Shown: in pieces, positions 34,001 to 40,855 of the stretch
Layout of the letters: each line of letters opens with the position of its first letter
How positions within the stretch are numbered: the stretch's first letter is position 1
Assembly (NCBI RefSeq): GCF_023074075.1
Contig: NZ_JADPKT010000072.1
Location: 1-64,000, forward strand
Direction: 5' to 3'
Source: Bradyrhizobium sp. 138
GTDB taxonomy: Bacteria; Pseudomonadota; Alphaproteobacteria; Rhizobiales; Xanthobacteraceae
Length of the DNA stretch: 64,000 nt
Notes under the pieces: generated by a model
Told to the model about the DNA's origin: nothing
Seen by the model: only the letters and a program-made list of their open reading frames with translations
Database searches by the model: none
Made by a program: the position numbers and the translations under genes

Positions 34001-36823
34001 TCCACCACGGCGGAATCGATCACCGCTGGCGCTCGCGATGCGCAGAGCACGCTGATCGCGGCCTCGGCCGAGACCGCCAACCAGATCAAGGCGCTGTCCT
34101 CCGACGTGCAGCGTTCGCTCACGATGGCCGGCACCTCGACCGCCGAGATCCTCACCAGCGGTGCCCGCGAGGCCCAGAACACCCTGGTTGCCGGATCCTC
34201 GGATGCGGCGGCCCAGGTCAAGTCGCTCACGGCCGATGTGCAGCGCTCGCTCTCGATGGCCGGCACCTCGACCGCCGAAACCATCACCGCCGGCGCTCGC
34301 GAGGCGCAGAACGTGCTGGTGACGGCGTCCTCGGAGGCGGCGAACCAGGTCAAGTCGCTCGCGGCCGAAGTGCATCGTTCGCTCTCGCAGGTCGGCCAGT
34401 CGACCGCCGAGACCATCACCACCAGCGCCCGCGATGCCCAGACCACCCTGCTCACGGTCTCGGCCGAACAGACCAGCCAGGTCCGTTCGCTCGCGGCCGA
34501 GATGCAGCGCGCGCTGGCGACCGCCGGCGGTGCCACCATCGAGGCGCTCACCAGCGGCGTGCGCGAGGCCCAGGGATCGCTGATCTCCGCCTCGACTGAC
34601 GCGGCGAGCCAGATCAAGTCGCTGACCACCGATATCGAGCGTACGCTGACCGCGGTCGGCGCCGACACCGCCTCGACCATCCTCAACAGCGCACGTGAGG
34701 CCCAGACCTCGCTGACCTCGACCTCGGCGGATGCCGCGAGCCAGATCCGCACGATCTCGACCGAGATCGAGCGTACGCTGAGCGCGGCCACCGCGAACGC
34801 GACCAACGACATCCAGACCAGCGCGCTCAACGCCCAGAACGCGCTGATCACGGCCTCCAACGAGGCGAGCTCGCGGGTCAAGTCGAGCTCGTCCGACGTC
34901 GAGCGCTCGGTGCTCGCCGCCAGCTCCAGCTTCGGCCAGGCCATGACCGGCAAGACCGACGAGATCGTCACCTACGTGCAGCAGCAGGCCGACCGCCTGT
35001 CGAACATGATCGATGCCAAGCGCGGTGCGCTGGTCGATGCGATCGGCTCGAAGACCAGCCAGCTCACGCTCGACATCGACCGCGTCACCTCGGACGCACT
35101 GAAGTCGATCGAGACGCGCGGCCAGGCCTTCTCGCAGACCATGATGGGCAACGGCTCGGAAGTCGCCCGCACCATCAACGCGGCGAGCGAGATCGCCACC
35201 AGCGCGGTCGGCAAGTCGCTCAAGGACCTCGAGCAGGCCTCGCGTTCCGCGATCGACCAGTCGCGCCAGGTCTCGATTGCGGCCGTCACCGAGATGCAGG
35301 AGACCAGCAAGATCCTGCGCACCGACACGGTGGCGCTGTTCGAGCGTCTGCGCGAAGGCAACATCCTGCTCCAGGAGGTGCTGACCGGTGCGCACGACAA
35401 CCTCAACTCGCTCGAGCGGGCGCTGGTGACCCGTGTCGCCGACTTCGTCTCGGCGATGAACGACGTCACCTCGCGCAACGGCGCGGCGACGCAGAACCTG
35501 GAAGAGCAGCTCAACGTCTTCAACAGCAAGACCACGAAGGCGCTGCAGGATCTCGGCGAGCTGTCGACCCAGTTCGACGCGCACGGCAAGGCGCTGGTCG
35601 ACGCCGCGCAGGTCGTCGAGCAGAGCAACAAGAACACCACCGCCTCGCTCGCCGAGCGCAAGCAGGCGCTGGAATCGCTCGTCACCACGATCGACCTGCG
35701 CACCGCCGATCTCGACCAGCGGCTGTCGCGCTTCACCGGCCTGCTCGATGAATCGCTCGCCGCGGCCGAAGAGCGCGCCCGCGACATCGCCCGCGTCGTC
35801 GCCGAGACCGCCGGCGCAGGCTCGGCCGCGATCACCCGCCAGTTCGAGGCGGTGCGGTCGGCGTCCGAGGAAGAGCATCGCCAGACCATCGAGGCGATGC
35901 ACGACATCTACCGCCAGACCACGGACGAGGCGGACGCGATGTTCAAGCAGTCGACGGAGAAGTTCACCAACCTCGTCTCCAGCATGAAGCAGATGGCCTT
36001 CGAGATGCACAACGAGCTCGAAGCCACCCGCAACGAGCTGCGCCGCGGCGTGCTCGAGATGCCGCAGGAGGCCGCCGAGAGCACGGCGCAGATGCGCAAG
36101 GTGATCGTCGACCAGATCGAGGCTCTCGCCGAGCTCAACCGCATCGTGGCCCAGCATGGCCGCGGCCTCGACGTCACCACGACGAGCCGTGCCAGCGTGC
36201 AGCGCCAGGAAGAGCCGATGATGGCCGCGGTCGGCGTCCGCGCCACTGAGACCCGGATGCGGGACACCGGCAGCGCCTCGACGCTGCCGCCGCCGGACTT
36301 GGGCATGCCGGCCGCGCGCCGCACCGAAGCACCGCCGGTCGCGCCTGCGGGCAACGATCAGGGCCGTGACGGCTGGCTGTCGGACCTGCTCAACCGGACC
36401 GACGCCAATCAGGGCGCACCGACTGGTCAGGCTTCCCGTGGCCGCGCCGCACCCGCGCCGCAGCCGCAGGCTCCGCAAGCAAGCAGCAATCCGCTGGAAT
36501 CGCTGTCGCTCGACATCGGCCGGCTGATGGACCGCAACCTCGCCGCCGAGATGTGGGACCGCTACCAGCGCGGCGAGAACAAGGCCTTCACCAAGCGCCT
36601 CTACACGCCCGCCGGCCAGAAGGCCTTCGACGAGGTCGCCCGCAAGTACCGCGCCGACCGCAACTTCAAGGGCACCGTCGACCGCTACGTCGCCGAGTTC
36701 GAGCGCCTGCTCGACGAAGTCGCCCGCGACGGCCGCGGCCCGCAGGAGCTGCGCAGCCACCTGACCTCGGAGACGGGCCTGGTCTACACGCTGCTGGCGC
36801 ATGCAGCGGGGCGGCTGGGGTAA
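31055..36823 (+). CDS. Giant coiled-coil membrane protein, probable growth pole ring protein (GPR/RgsE-like)
   Basis: A 1922-aa protein. A ~105-residue disordered N-terminus is followed by two helices in the inner membrane (about 108-131 and 143-168), then about 1500 residues of uninterrupted alpha-helical coiled coil rich in Ser/Thr/Ala/Gln, a Pro/Ala-rich linker (about 1730-1810) and a conserved C-terminal helical domain (MDRNLAAEMWDRYQ ... LLAHAAGRLG). The rod contains five 22-residue and ten 44-residue repeats, multiples of the 11-residue apolipoprotein period. This architecture matches GPR of Agrobacterium and RgsE of Sinorhizobium (about 2000 aa), which form a ring at the growing pole. 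Orthology is inferred. Monocistronic, with its own terminator and an upstream CtrA box. Confidence 0.75.
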   Translation: MANTPKKVKDPTEVALSAIQEALNISDTAADTSRNASMRNETASSVAPPAPPIFDEPSFEPRPAANERSTVFDPVEEPRSSRRAANDDRETIGQLLQALQKGRPARSVYTFATIFAGVWLAACAALTFGFLPSIQAAMGQSGGVLVIAGLIAMFFAPIMLFYFLASLVWRGQEMRMIAQAMAQVAIRFSEPEGSASDSMVTVGQAIRREVAAMGDGIERAIARAGELETLVANEVAALERAYSDNEVRIRALLQDIAHQRDNLVGQAEQVRSAISGVQIDLRHDIALISDAIASRVDEVAKSITGALEERGAHITSALSNAGDNMILALGERGGDLLDRLEEASNETTRAVLDASERLTTSLNFKTGHVHDEFVDLADRVHEMLNERIDRITGEFEQRSAAIVDGISERTEQVHDSLKNSSDSLLLELELRSNDLSSKIDDAGNRLAGQIMTSGDKASEALDATVNTLVAKVVSQTETAHDSLSLQMSAFDELVRNQGTELVEKFARDSGTLGALITRHISEFDRTVKTFGGEIVERMGQRTQDIHESLKTYVDNFDTRFTANGGEITAVLDQRLVQFETTIGERVSNLDASLNGKISSLDSTIEGHIKTFDEQLGGRVTALEQSFDTRAKSVTETVDSRLDTLATTLTDGATQAIQSIDSRLTHLTTSLTDGASQTIQSIDTRLTHLTTTLTGGASQALESIDSRLTYLTTAVTNGASQAVQSIDTRLTLLTSTLTDGTAQAIDAVDRRITGVTEIIDGRSTHLTDTVTARFQEIHQVIETKVGSVASDIDVRVAQFEDLLGSRVEAVAGRIESSGRQASEDMMSRAEMISTAIRSHVEDAERSLTNLVVNTSETIQTGARTAQQSLMTVSSDVNAQLKMTSAEVERALTAVGTGSANSILNSAREAQSTLVAASGEASSQIKGLAADVERTLSAAGSATAASILAGAREVQTTLVTASSDAANHVKTLTADVQRSLSLAGSTTAESITAGARDAQSTLIAASAETANQIKALSSDVQRSLTMAGTSTAEILTSGAREAQNTLVAGSSDAAAQVKSLTADVQRSLSMAGTSTAETITAGAREAQNVLVTASSEAANQVKSLAAEVHRSLSQVGQSTAETITTSARDAQTTLLTVSAEQTSQVRSLAAEMQRALATAGGATIEALTSGVREAQGSLISASTDAASQIKSLTTDIERTLTAVGADTASTILNSAREAQTSLTSTSADAASQIRTISTEIERTLSAATANATNDIQTSALNAQNALITASNEASSRVKSSSSDVERSVLAASSSFGQAMTGKTDEIVTYVQQQADRLSNMIDAKRGALVDAIGSKTSQLTLDIDRVTSDALKSIETRGQAFSQTMMGNGSEVARTINAASEIATSAVGKSLKDLEQASRSAIDQSRQVSIAAVTEMQETSKILRTDTVALFERLREGNILLQEVLTGAHDNLNSLERALVTRVADFVSAMNDVTSRNGAATQNLEEQLNVFNSKTTKALQDLGELSTQFDAHGKALVDAAQVVEQSNKNTTASLAERKQALESLVTTIDLRTADLDQRLSRFTGLLDESLAAAEERARDIARVVAETAGAGSAAITRQFEAVRSASEEEHRQTIEAMHDIYRQTTDEADAMFKQSTEKFTNLVSSMKQMAFEMHNELEATRNELRRGVLEMPQEAAESTAQMRKVIVDQIEALAELNRIVAQHGRGLDVTTTSRASVQRQEEPMMAAVGVRATETRMRDTGSASTLPPPDLGMPAARRTEAPPVAPAGNDQGRDGWLSDLLNRTDANQGAPTGQASRGRAAPAPQPQAPQASSNPLESLSLDIGRLMDRNLAAEMWDRYQRGENKAFTKRLYTPAGQKAFDEVARKYRADRNFKGTVDRYVAEFERLLDEVARDGRGPQELRSHLTSETGLVYTLLAHAAGRLG
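32978..33307 (+). repeat. Five tandem 66-bp coding repeats (22 aa each)
   Basis: Residues 642-751 of the giant protein are five tandem 22-residue units of the form TxLTTxLTDGASQAIQSIDxRL; a sixth diverged unit follows. 22 is twice the hendecad, so the units fit an apolipoprotein-like helix. Confidence 0.9.
33590..34909 (+). repeat. Ten tandem 132-bp coding repeats (44 aa each)
   Basis: Residues 846-1285 are ten in-register 44-residue units. Each runs from LS.AG.STAE through AREAQ.TL.. to ..VKSL.ADVQRS with no insertions or deletions. 44 is four hendecads. Internal duplication within the rod is evident. Confidence 0.92.
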
Positions 36824-36862
36824 GCGGCTCGCGAATGGCGAGTGGCGAATAGCGAATGAAAG

Positions 36863-36888
36863 ACGGAGCCCTCGCGGGCTCCGTTTTT
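36863..36888 (+). terminator. Rho-independent terminator of the giant gene
   Basis: Stem ACGGAGCCC / GGGCTCCGT with a 4-base loop, followed by TTTTT, 40 bases after the stop. A near-identical copy lies at 38895-38919. Confidence 0.9.
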
Positions 36889-36916
36889 GCTTGAGGGCGT
36901 CGTTGCGAGGAGAGAT

Positions 36917-36997
36917 CGTAGCCCGCATGGCGCGCAGCGGAATGCGGGGAGCCAAGCAAAGAGCCCCGCATTACGCTTGCGCTCCATCCGGGCTACG
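36917..36997. repeat. Palindromic repeat, family B
   Basis: About 81 bases, CGTAGCCCGCATGGCGCGC ... CATCCGGGCTACG, imperfectly palindromic. A copy occurs at 38948-39028, and a related, shorter-armed element at 58750-58837. Confidence 0.8.
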
Positions 36998-37019
36998 AGA
37001 GCGACACATCCTCGCTCTC

Positions 37020-37153
37020 GTGCCCCGGACGCAGCGCAGCGCCCTTCGGCGGTGCGCTGCAGAGCCGGGGCCCATGTTGCAGCGGACGGTGTGGCTTGCT
37101 GGGTCCCGGCTCTGCGCAGCAGCGTTACACGCTGCAGCGCGTCCGGGACATGA
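37020..37153. repeat. Palindromic repeat, family C
   Basis: Second copy of the element at 835-968. It is present in the left flank of the islet but absent from the right flank, so it was gained or lost after the flanks duplicated. Confidence 0.8.
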
Positions 37154-37179
37154 GAGTGCGCGGCAACCCCACCTTGAGC

Positions 37180-37252
37180 CGTCATTGCGAGGAGCTCTTG
37201 CGACGAAGCAATCCAGACTGCCACAGCGGAGACGGTCTGGATTGCTTCGCTT
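37180..37252. repeat. Truncated palindromic repeat, family A
   Basis: It begins like the full element (CGTCATTGCGAGGAGC) but the right arm is replaced after GGATTGCTTCGCT. This marks the left boundary of the islet. The 37253-37464 stretch that follows holds no recognisable feature. Confidence 0.75.
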
Positions 37253-37464
37253 CCACCTTCGCTCTTCGAGCTACGGCGGACAAGTCGCTCGCAGCCCGGA
37301 CGACCGCCCCAGGACAGTTCGGAAACACGCCCCGCATCGACGACAAGTACCGATAGCGATTGGTCACCCGAGATGGGTTGACGATAACGGCTTGGTTGGT
37401 AGTGATTCGATAGGGATTGCACACACCGTTGGGCGGCCTTCGTCAGAAGGCAATCGTCGATTTG

Positions 37465-38355
37465 CTAAGTCGGTCCGACTAAATTCATGCCGTACTGTTG
37501 GGAAGCCAGCTCAATAAACGACTGAATGGTTTCTGATGATTCCTTACGACACGTTTCGGCATCGCCAACGATCATCAAAAAACCTAGCTTTCCAGATCGG
37601 TAGTATATTCCAACTCCTCTCGTCCCTGTGCAGGACGAAAGAAGAGAAAAGCCCGATTGCCCCTCTTCTGCACTGAGAGATACTATGCCGGCTTGCATGT
37701 ACTCCAACTTGCCGGATGGCCATGCATCGCAAACCCGAATGACATTCCCGCCGATAGCGCCCACAGCCGTGTTCCTCTGCTGAACAAGTTCTTCCATGGC
37801 CGAGCTGACTTCCATAAATTCGATCTGACCTTTACTGTCGCTCGTCTTTTCGATCTGGAAAGTCCCATCGGGCTGCTGCACGTACTGTTCTTTAGGCGGG
37901 TCATACGGCTTTCTTAGTGCGTTCATCTGCTTATATTGAGCCTGGTCCCCAATGTACGCCCGCTCGCAGCGCTGTATACCTTCGGCGGTGATGTGGGCTA
38001 ACCCATTGCTGCTAACGCCCAATTGCAGAACGAGAAATTCACAGTCCGGTTTTTCATCAGCCGCAGAGCTTAGGCTTTGCTGGTAGTCGTCCGACAGCTT
38101 CGCGCAGACGTCTACGTCAGGATCGGTCTGCAACGCACGCCACACGTTGGAGACTATACTTAGAGCCGTCTCGGCAGAGTTCGAGGACGAAAAGCCAATC
38201 GCAATCTTGTCATTCAGAATTTGAATCTTGAGACCGTGGAATTCGCCATTTACAGCACCAGTTGGATTTCCCTTAACCTCTAGTAATGGGGTTAGCAGGG
38301 TATCTCCCACCATGAAGCCTATTTCTGCATTGGCCATCCCGACTATGAGCGTCAT
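37465..38355 (-). CDS. Proteasome/HslV-like Ntn-hydrolase candidate
   Basis: A 296-aa cytosolic protein from AT-richer DNA than its neighbours. After Met removal Thr would be N-terminal. With Thr as residue 1, the start TLIVGMANAEIGFMVGD places Asp at residue 17, as in proteasome beta subunits and HslV. A LKIQILNDKIAIGFSSS segment then resembles the proteasomal Lys33 strand (K.I.DhI..a.SG), though with a nine-residue insertion. The C-terminal part (GGNVIRVCDAWPSG, GIYYRSGKLGFLMIV) is unassigned. GGAG precedes the ATG at 9 bases. No unfoldase is adjacent. The proteasome relation is my inference from the N-terminal pattern only. Confidence 0.55.
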   Translation of the reverse strand: MTLIVGMANAEIGFMVGDTLLTPLLEVKGNPTGAVNGEFHGLKIQILNDKIAIGFSSSNSAETALSIVSNVWRALQTDPDVDVCAKLSDDYQQSLSSAADEKPDCEFLVLQLGVSSNGLAHITAEGIQRCERAYIGDQAQYKQMNALRKPYDPPKEQYVQQPDGTFQIEKTSDSKGQIEFMEVSSAMEELVQQRNTAVGAIGGNVIRVCDAWPSGKLEYMQAGIVSLSAEEGQSGFSLLSSCTGTRGVGIYYRSGKLGFLMIVGDAETCRKESSETIQSFIELASQQYGMNLVGPT

Positions 38356-38629
38356 AAGTCTCTACTCCAACCATTTCGCTCGTGGGCATCGTACCCGCCG
38401 TCGCCACGGCCAGCCTACTTTCTCTCTTTAACGAAGCACAACGTCTGTTCGGATGGACGGTTGTGGCGCAGGCATTCGCTTTCGCGAAGTCGTACGCTGC
38501 TTTTCTTGCGCCGTCGTCAGGCTCACCGGGTGGGAAAAGATCGGCGAATGTGTCGTGATGAATACAACACGCCGCCCCGGGCGCGAGCGCACTCAATTCC
38601 GCCTTCAGATCAGATAAAGTGAAAGCCAC
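38273..38629 (-). CDS. Small gene upstream of the Ntn-like gene, possibly frameshifted
   Basis: A GTG at 38629 follows a strong AGGAG site and opens a 118-aa frame (FTLSDLKAELSALAPGA, HHDTFADLFPPGEPD, AAYDFAKANAC). That frame overlaps the next gene by 83 bases, which is unusual. In the neighbouring frame the sequence after AKANAC continues plausibly as HNRPSEQTLCFVKERK and stops at 38415, 60 bases before the Ntn-like start. A single-base deletion could explain this. Family not recognised. It probably shares a transcript with the Ntn-like gene. Confidence 0.4.
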   Translation of the reverse strand: MAFTLSDLKAELSALAPGAACCIHHDTFADLFPPGEPDDGARKAAYDFAKANACATTVHPNRRCASLKRESRLAVATAGTMPTSEMVGVETYDAHSRDGQCRNRLHGGRYPANPITRG

Positions 38630-38742
38630 AAAATAGCTCCTCGTTTGTAAGGCGAGCTCGTCCAAAAAGGCAACTCTTACGTTTACTCGTTTGCCACGTG
38701 AGGTGCAAATTTGCACGAACCATCCATCCCCATGAGGAACGG

Positions 38743-38865
38743 CAGAAGGTCTTTGACGAAGCCGCCCGCGACGGCCGCGGCCCGCAGGAGCTGCGCAGCC
38801 ACCTGACCTCGGAGACGGGCCTGGTCTACACGCTGCTGGCCCATGCGGCGGGACGGCTGGGGTAA
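38743..38865 (+). pseudogene. Duplicated 3'-end fragment of the giant gene
   Basis: Forty codons matching the C-terminus of the giant protein (FDEAARDGRGPQELRSHL to the stop at 38863-38865). It has an internal deletion joining two similar FDEVAR/LDEVAR sites, and silent plus missense changes. It has no start. It is followed by copies of the terminator and of repeats B and A, so it is the right-hand flank of the islet. Confidence 0.9.
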
Positions 38866-38894
38866 GCAGCAACTGGCGAATAGCGAATAGAAAG

Positions 38895-38919
38895 CGGAGC
38901 CCTCATGGGCTCCGTTTTT
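38895..38919 (+). terminator. Duplicated terminator hairpin
   Basis: Stem CGGAGCCC / GGGCTCCG, 4-base loop, TTTTT. Copy of 36863-36888 in the duplicated flank. It has no complete upstream gene but may still stop read-through. Confidence 0.85.
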
Positions 38920-38947
38920 GTTTGGGCTCGTCGTTGCGAGGAGAGAT

Positions 38948-39028
38948 CGTAGCCCGCATGGCGCGCAGCGGAATGCGGGGAGCCAAGCAAAGAGTCCCGG
39001 ATTACGCTAGCGCTCCATCCGGTCTACG
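38948..39028. repeat. Palindromic repeat, family B
   Basis: Near-identical copy of 36917-36997, in the same position relative to the terminator. Confidence 0.8.
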
Positions 39029-39053
39029 AGAGCGGCGGACACTCTCTCCACAT

Positions 39054-39140
39054 CGTCATTGCGAGGAGCCCTTGCGACGAAGCAATCCAGACTGCGCCCA
39101 CGGAGACGGTCTGGATTGCTTCGCTACGCTCGCAATGACG
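39054..39140. repeat. Palindromic repeat, family A
   Basis: Complete element. Its left part matches the truncated copy at 37180-37252 very closely, including GACGGTCTGGATTGCTTCGCT. It lies just beyond the 3' end of mlaD. Confidence 0.8.
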
Positions 39141-39168
39141 TGGGTTAGAGCTGCGCAGACCGCTACTG

Positions 39169-40041
39169 CTACCGCCGGCCGTTCGCGGCGGGCGTGGGCT
39201 TCGGCGGCTCGGGCGGCGGGGCGGGTTGCGACGAGTTGCTGGCGCCGAACAGCACGCGGGTGGGGTTGCGGTCGAAGTTGTTCACGGCGCGGCTGATGTC
39301 GCCGAGGGTGCGGCGGCCGTCGGACATCAACGCACCGGAGCGCTTGTCGAAATCGTCGGCGAGCTCGCGGATCGACTTCACCGCCTGGAACAGCTCGCCG
39401 CCGTCCTTGCCGCCGGCGAGCGTGTTGAGGCCGAGCATGAGATTGTCGGCCTTGAGCATGACGCCGTCGACCTTGGCCATCACGCCGTCGATCTTCTCGG
39501 AGTTGCGCGCGAGCGAGTTGGTGAAGGTCTCCAGATTCTTCAGCGAGTTCTTCACCGATTCCTGATTGTCGGCGACGATCTTGTTGATGTTCTGCAGCGT
39601 GCCGCGGATCGCCTCGGTGACGTCCTGCAGCTTGTTGGGGTCGGCGGTCAGCGTCGGGATGCCGTCCTGGTCGAGCGGCGGCGGTGCCGCGGCCTCGTCG
39701 CCGCCCTTGAGCGAGATCGCGGCAACGCCGGTGAGGCCCTGGAATTCGAGGCCGACCAGCGTGTCCTTGCGGATCGGGGCATTGTTCTCGATCATGGCGA
39801 GTGCGACAACCCGCCGCGGGTTGTCCAGCTTCACCGAGACCACCTCGCCCACCCTGATACCGTTGAAATTGACGCTGCCGCCATTGCGCAGGCCCGCCGC
39901 CGGGCCCTCGAACACAACGCGCAAGGGGCTGCGCTGCTTGGTGGTGTGCAGCGACTGAAACCACAGCACGAAGCCGATCGCCGCGGCGATCACCGCCAGC
40001 GTGAACGACCCGATCAAGACGTAATTCGCCCGCGTTTCCAT
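39169..40041 (-). CDS. mlaD: MlaD-type MCE substrate-binding protein
   Basis: A 290-aa protein with one N-terminal anchor helix (about 7-27) and an MCE domain (LRVVFEGPAAGLRNGGSV, VGLEFQGLTGVAAISLKGG). A helical region and a Pro-rich tail (QPAPPPEPPKPTP) follow in the periplasm. It passes phospholipids between membranes together with the MlaE/MlaF exporter encoded just upstream. It is longer than E. coli MlaD (183 aa), as usual in alphaproteobacteria. Last gene of the operon. Confidence 0.9.
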   Translation of the reverse strand: METRANYVLIGSFTLAVIAAAIGFVLWFQSLHTTKQRSPLRVVFEGPAAGLRNGGSVNFNGIRVGEVVSVKLDNPRRVVALAMIENNAPIRKDTLVGLEFQGLTGVAAISLKGGDEAAAPPPLDQDGIPTLTADPNKLQDVTEAIRGTLQNINKIVADNQESVKNSLKNLETFTNSLARNSEKIDGVMAKVDGVMLKADNLMLGLNTLAGGKDGGELFQAVKSIRELADDFDKRSGALMSDGRRTLGDISRAVNNFDRNPTRVLFGASNSSQPAPPPEPPKPTPAANGRR

Positions 40042-40082
40042 CAGGTGCTCCGGCTACTCATCCCAGCTACTCAACCCAGCTC

Positions 40083-40853
40083 TCAACCCATGACCGCGCG
40101 GGCGCGCTTGCCATGGAAATACTGCCTCAGCCAGGGATGCTGCGAGGCCTGCATGTCGGCGATCGACCCTGCCGCAATGATCTTACCGTTCCCTAAAACG
40201 GCGATGCGGTCACACGCTGTGTAAAGGCTGTCGAGGTCGTGGGTTACCATGAAAACCGTCAGCCCCAAAGTGCGCTGGAGCGTCCGGACCAGCTCGTCGA
40301 AATCGCCGGCGCCGATCGGGTCGAGGCCCGAGGTCGGCTCGTCCAGGAAGACGAGGTCCGGATCGAGCGACAGCGCGCGCGCCAGCGCCACGCGCTTGAT
40401 CATGCCGCCTGAGAGCTCGGACGGGAAGCGCTCGGCGACCTCAGGCTTGAGGCCGACCATGGTGAGCTTGGCCATGGTGATCTCGTCCATCAGCCGCTGC
40501 GAGACCCGCAAATATTCGCGCATCGGAAACTGGATGTTCTGCCGCACCGTCAGCGAGGAGAACAGCGCGCCCTGCTGAAACAAGACGCCCCAACGCCGCT
40601 CGACGTTGCGGCGCTGCGAGGTGCTCGAGGAATCCAGGTCGACGCCGAACACCTCGATGGAGCCAGCGACCTTCGGCACGAGGCCGATGATGGTGCGCGT
40701 CAGCACCGACTTGCCCGCGCCCGATGGGCCGACAAATCCCAAAATCTCGCCGCGCTTGACGTCGAGGTTGAGGCCGTCGAGCACGCGTGTCGAGCCGAAC
40801 TGCACGGTGATATCGCGCACGCGGATGATGGGATTTTGCATCTCGCCTGTCAT
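40083..40853 (-). CDS. mlaF: ABC transporter ATPase (MlaF)
   Basis: A 256-aa ATP-binding subunit. Walker A is GPSGAGKS, signature LSGGM, Walker B LVFLDEP, switch His in MVTHDL. The MlaF-type extension is seen in FQQGALFSSLTVRQNI. It powers retrograde or anterograde phospholipid transport with MlaE and MlaD. ATG at 40853 follows the permease stop after two bases; a second ATG at 40841 is possible. Confidence 0.92.
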   Translation of the reverse strand: MTGEMQNPIIRVRDITVQFGSTRVLDGLNLDVKRGEILGFVGPSGAGKSVLTRTIIGLVPKVAGSIEVFGVDLDSSSTSQRRNVERRWGVLFQQGALFSSLTVRQNIQFPMREYLRVSQRLMDEITMAKLTMVGLKPEVAERFPSELSGGMIKRVALARALSLDPDLVFLDEPTSGLDPIGAGDFDELVRTLQRTLGLTVFMVTHDLDSLYTACDRIAVLGNGKIIAAGSIADMQASQHPWLRQYFHGKRARAVMG

Positions 40854-40855
40854 CG

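Noticed and set aside
32978..34909. Possible CRISPR or satellite array because of 66- and 132-bp periodicity
   Set aside because: The periodicity is in frame with the giant protein and units diverge mainly by synonymous and conservative changes; no spacers.
31934..36955. A minus-strand open frame of 1673 codons antisense to the giant gene
   Set aside because: It is the mirror of a GC-rich, repeat-containing coding region. It has no family motif or ribosome site, and the plus-strand protein is clearly real.
37020..37153. Transposase remnant or IS end in the islet's left flank
   Set aside because: The sequence is a third copy of the family C palindrome found elsewhere at gene ends; no transposase motif or target duplication is visible.
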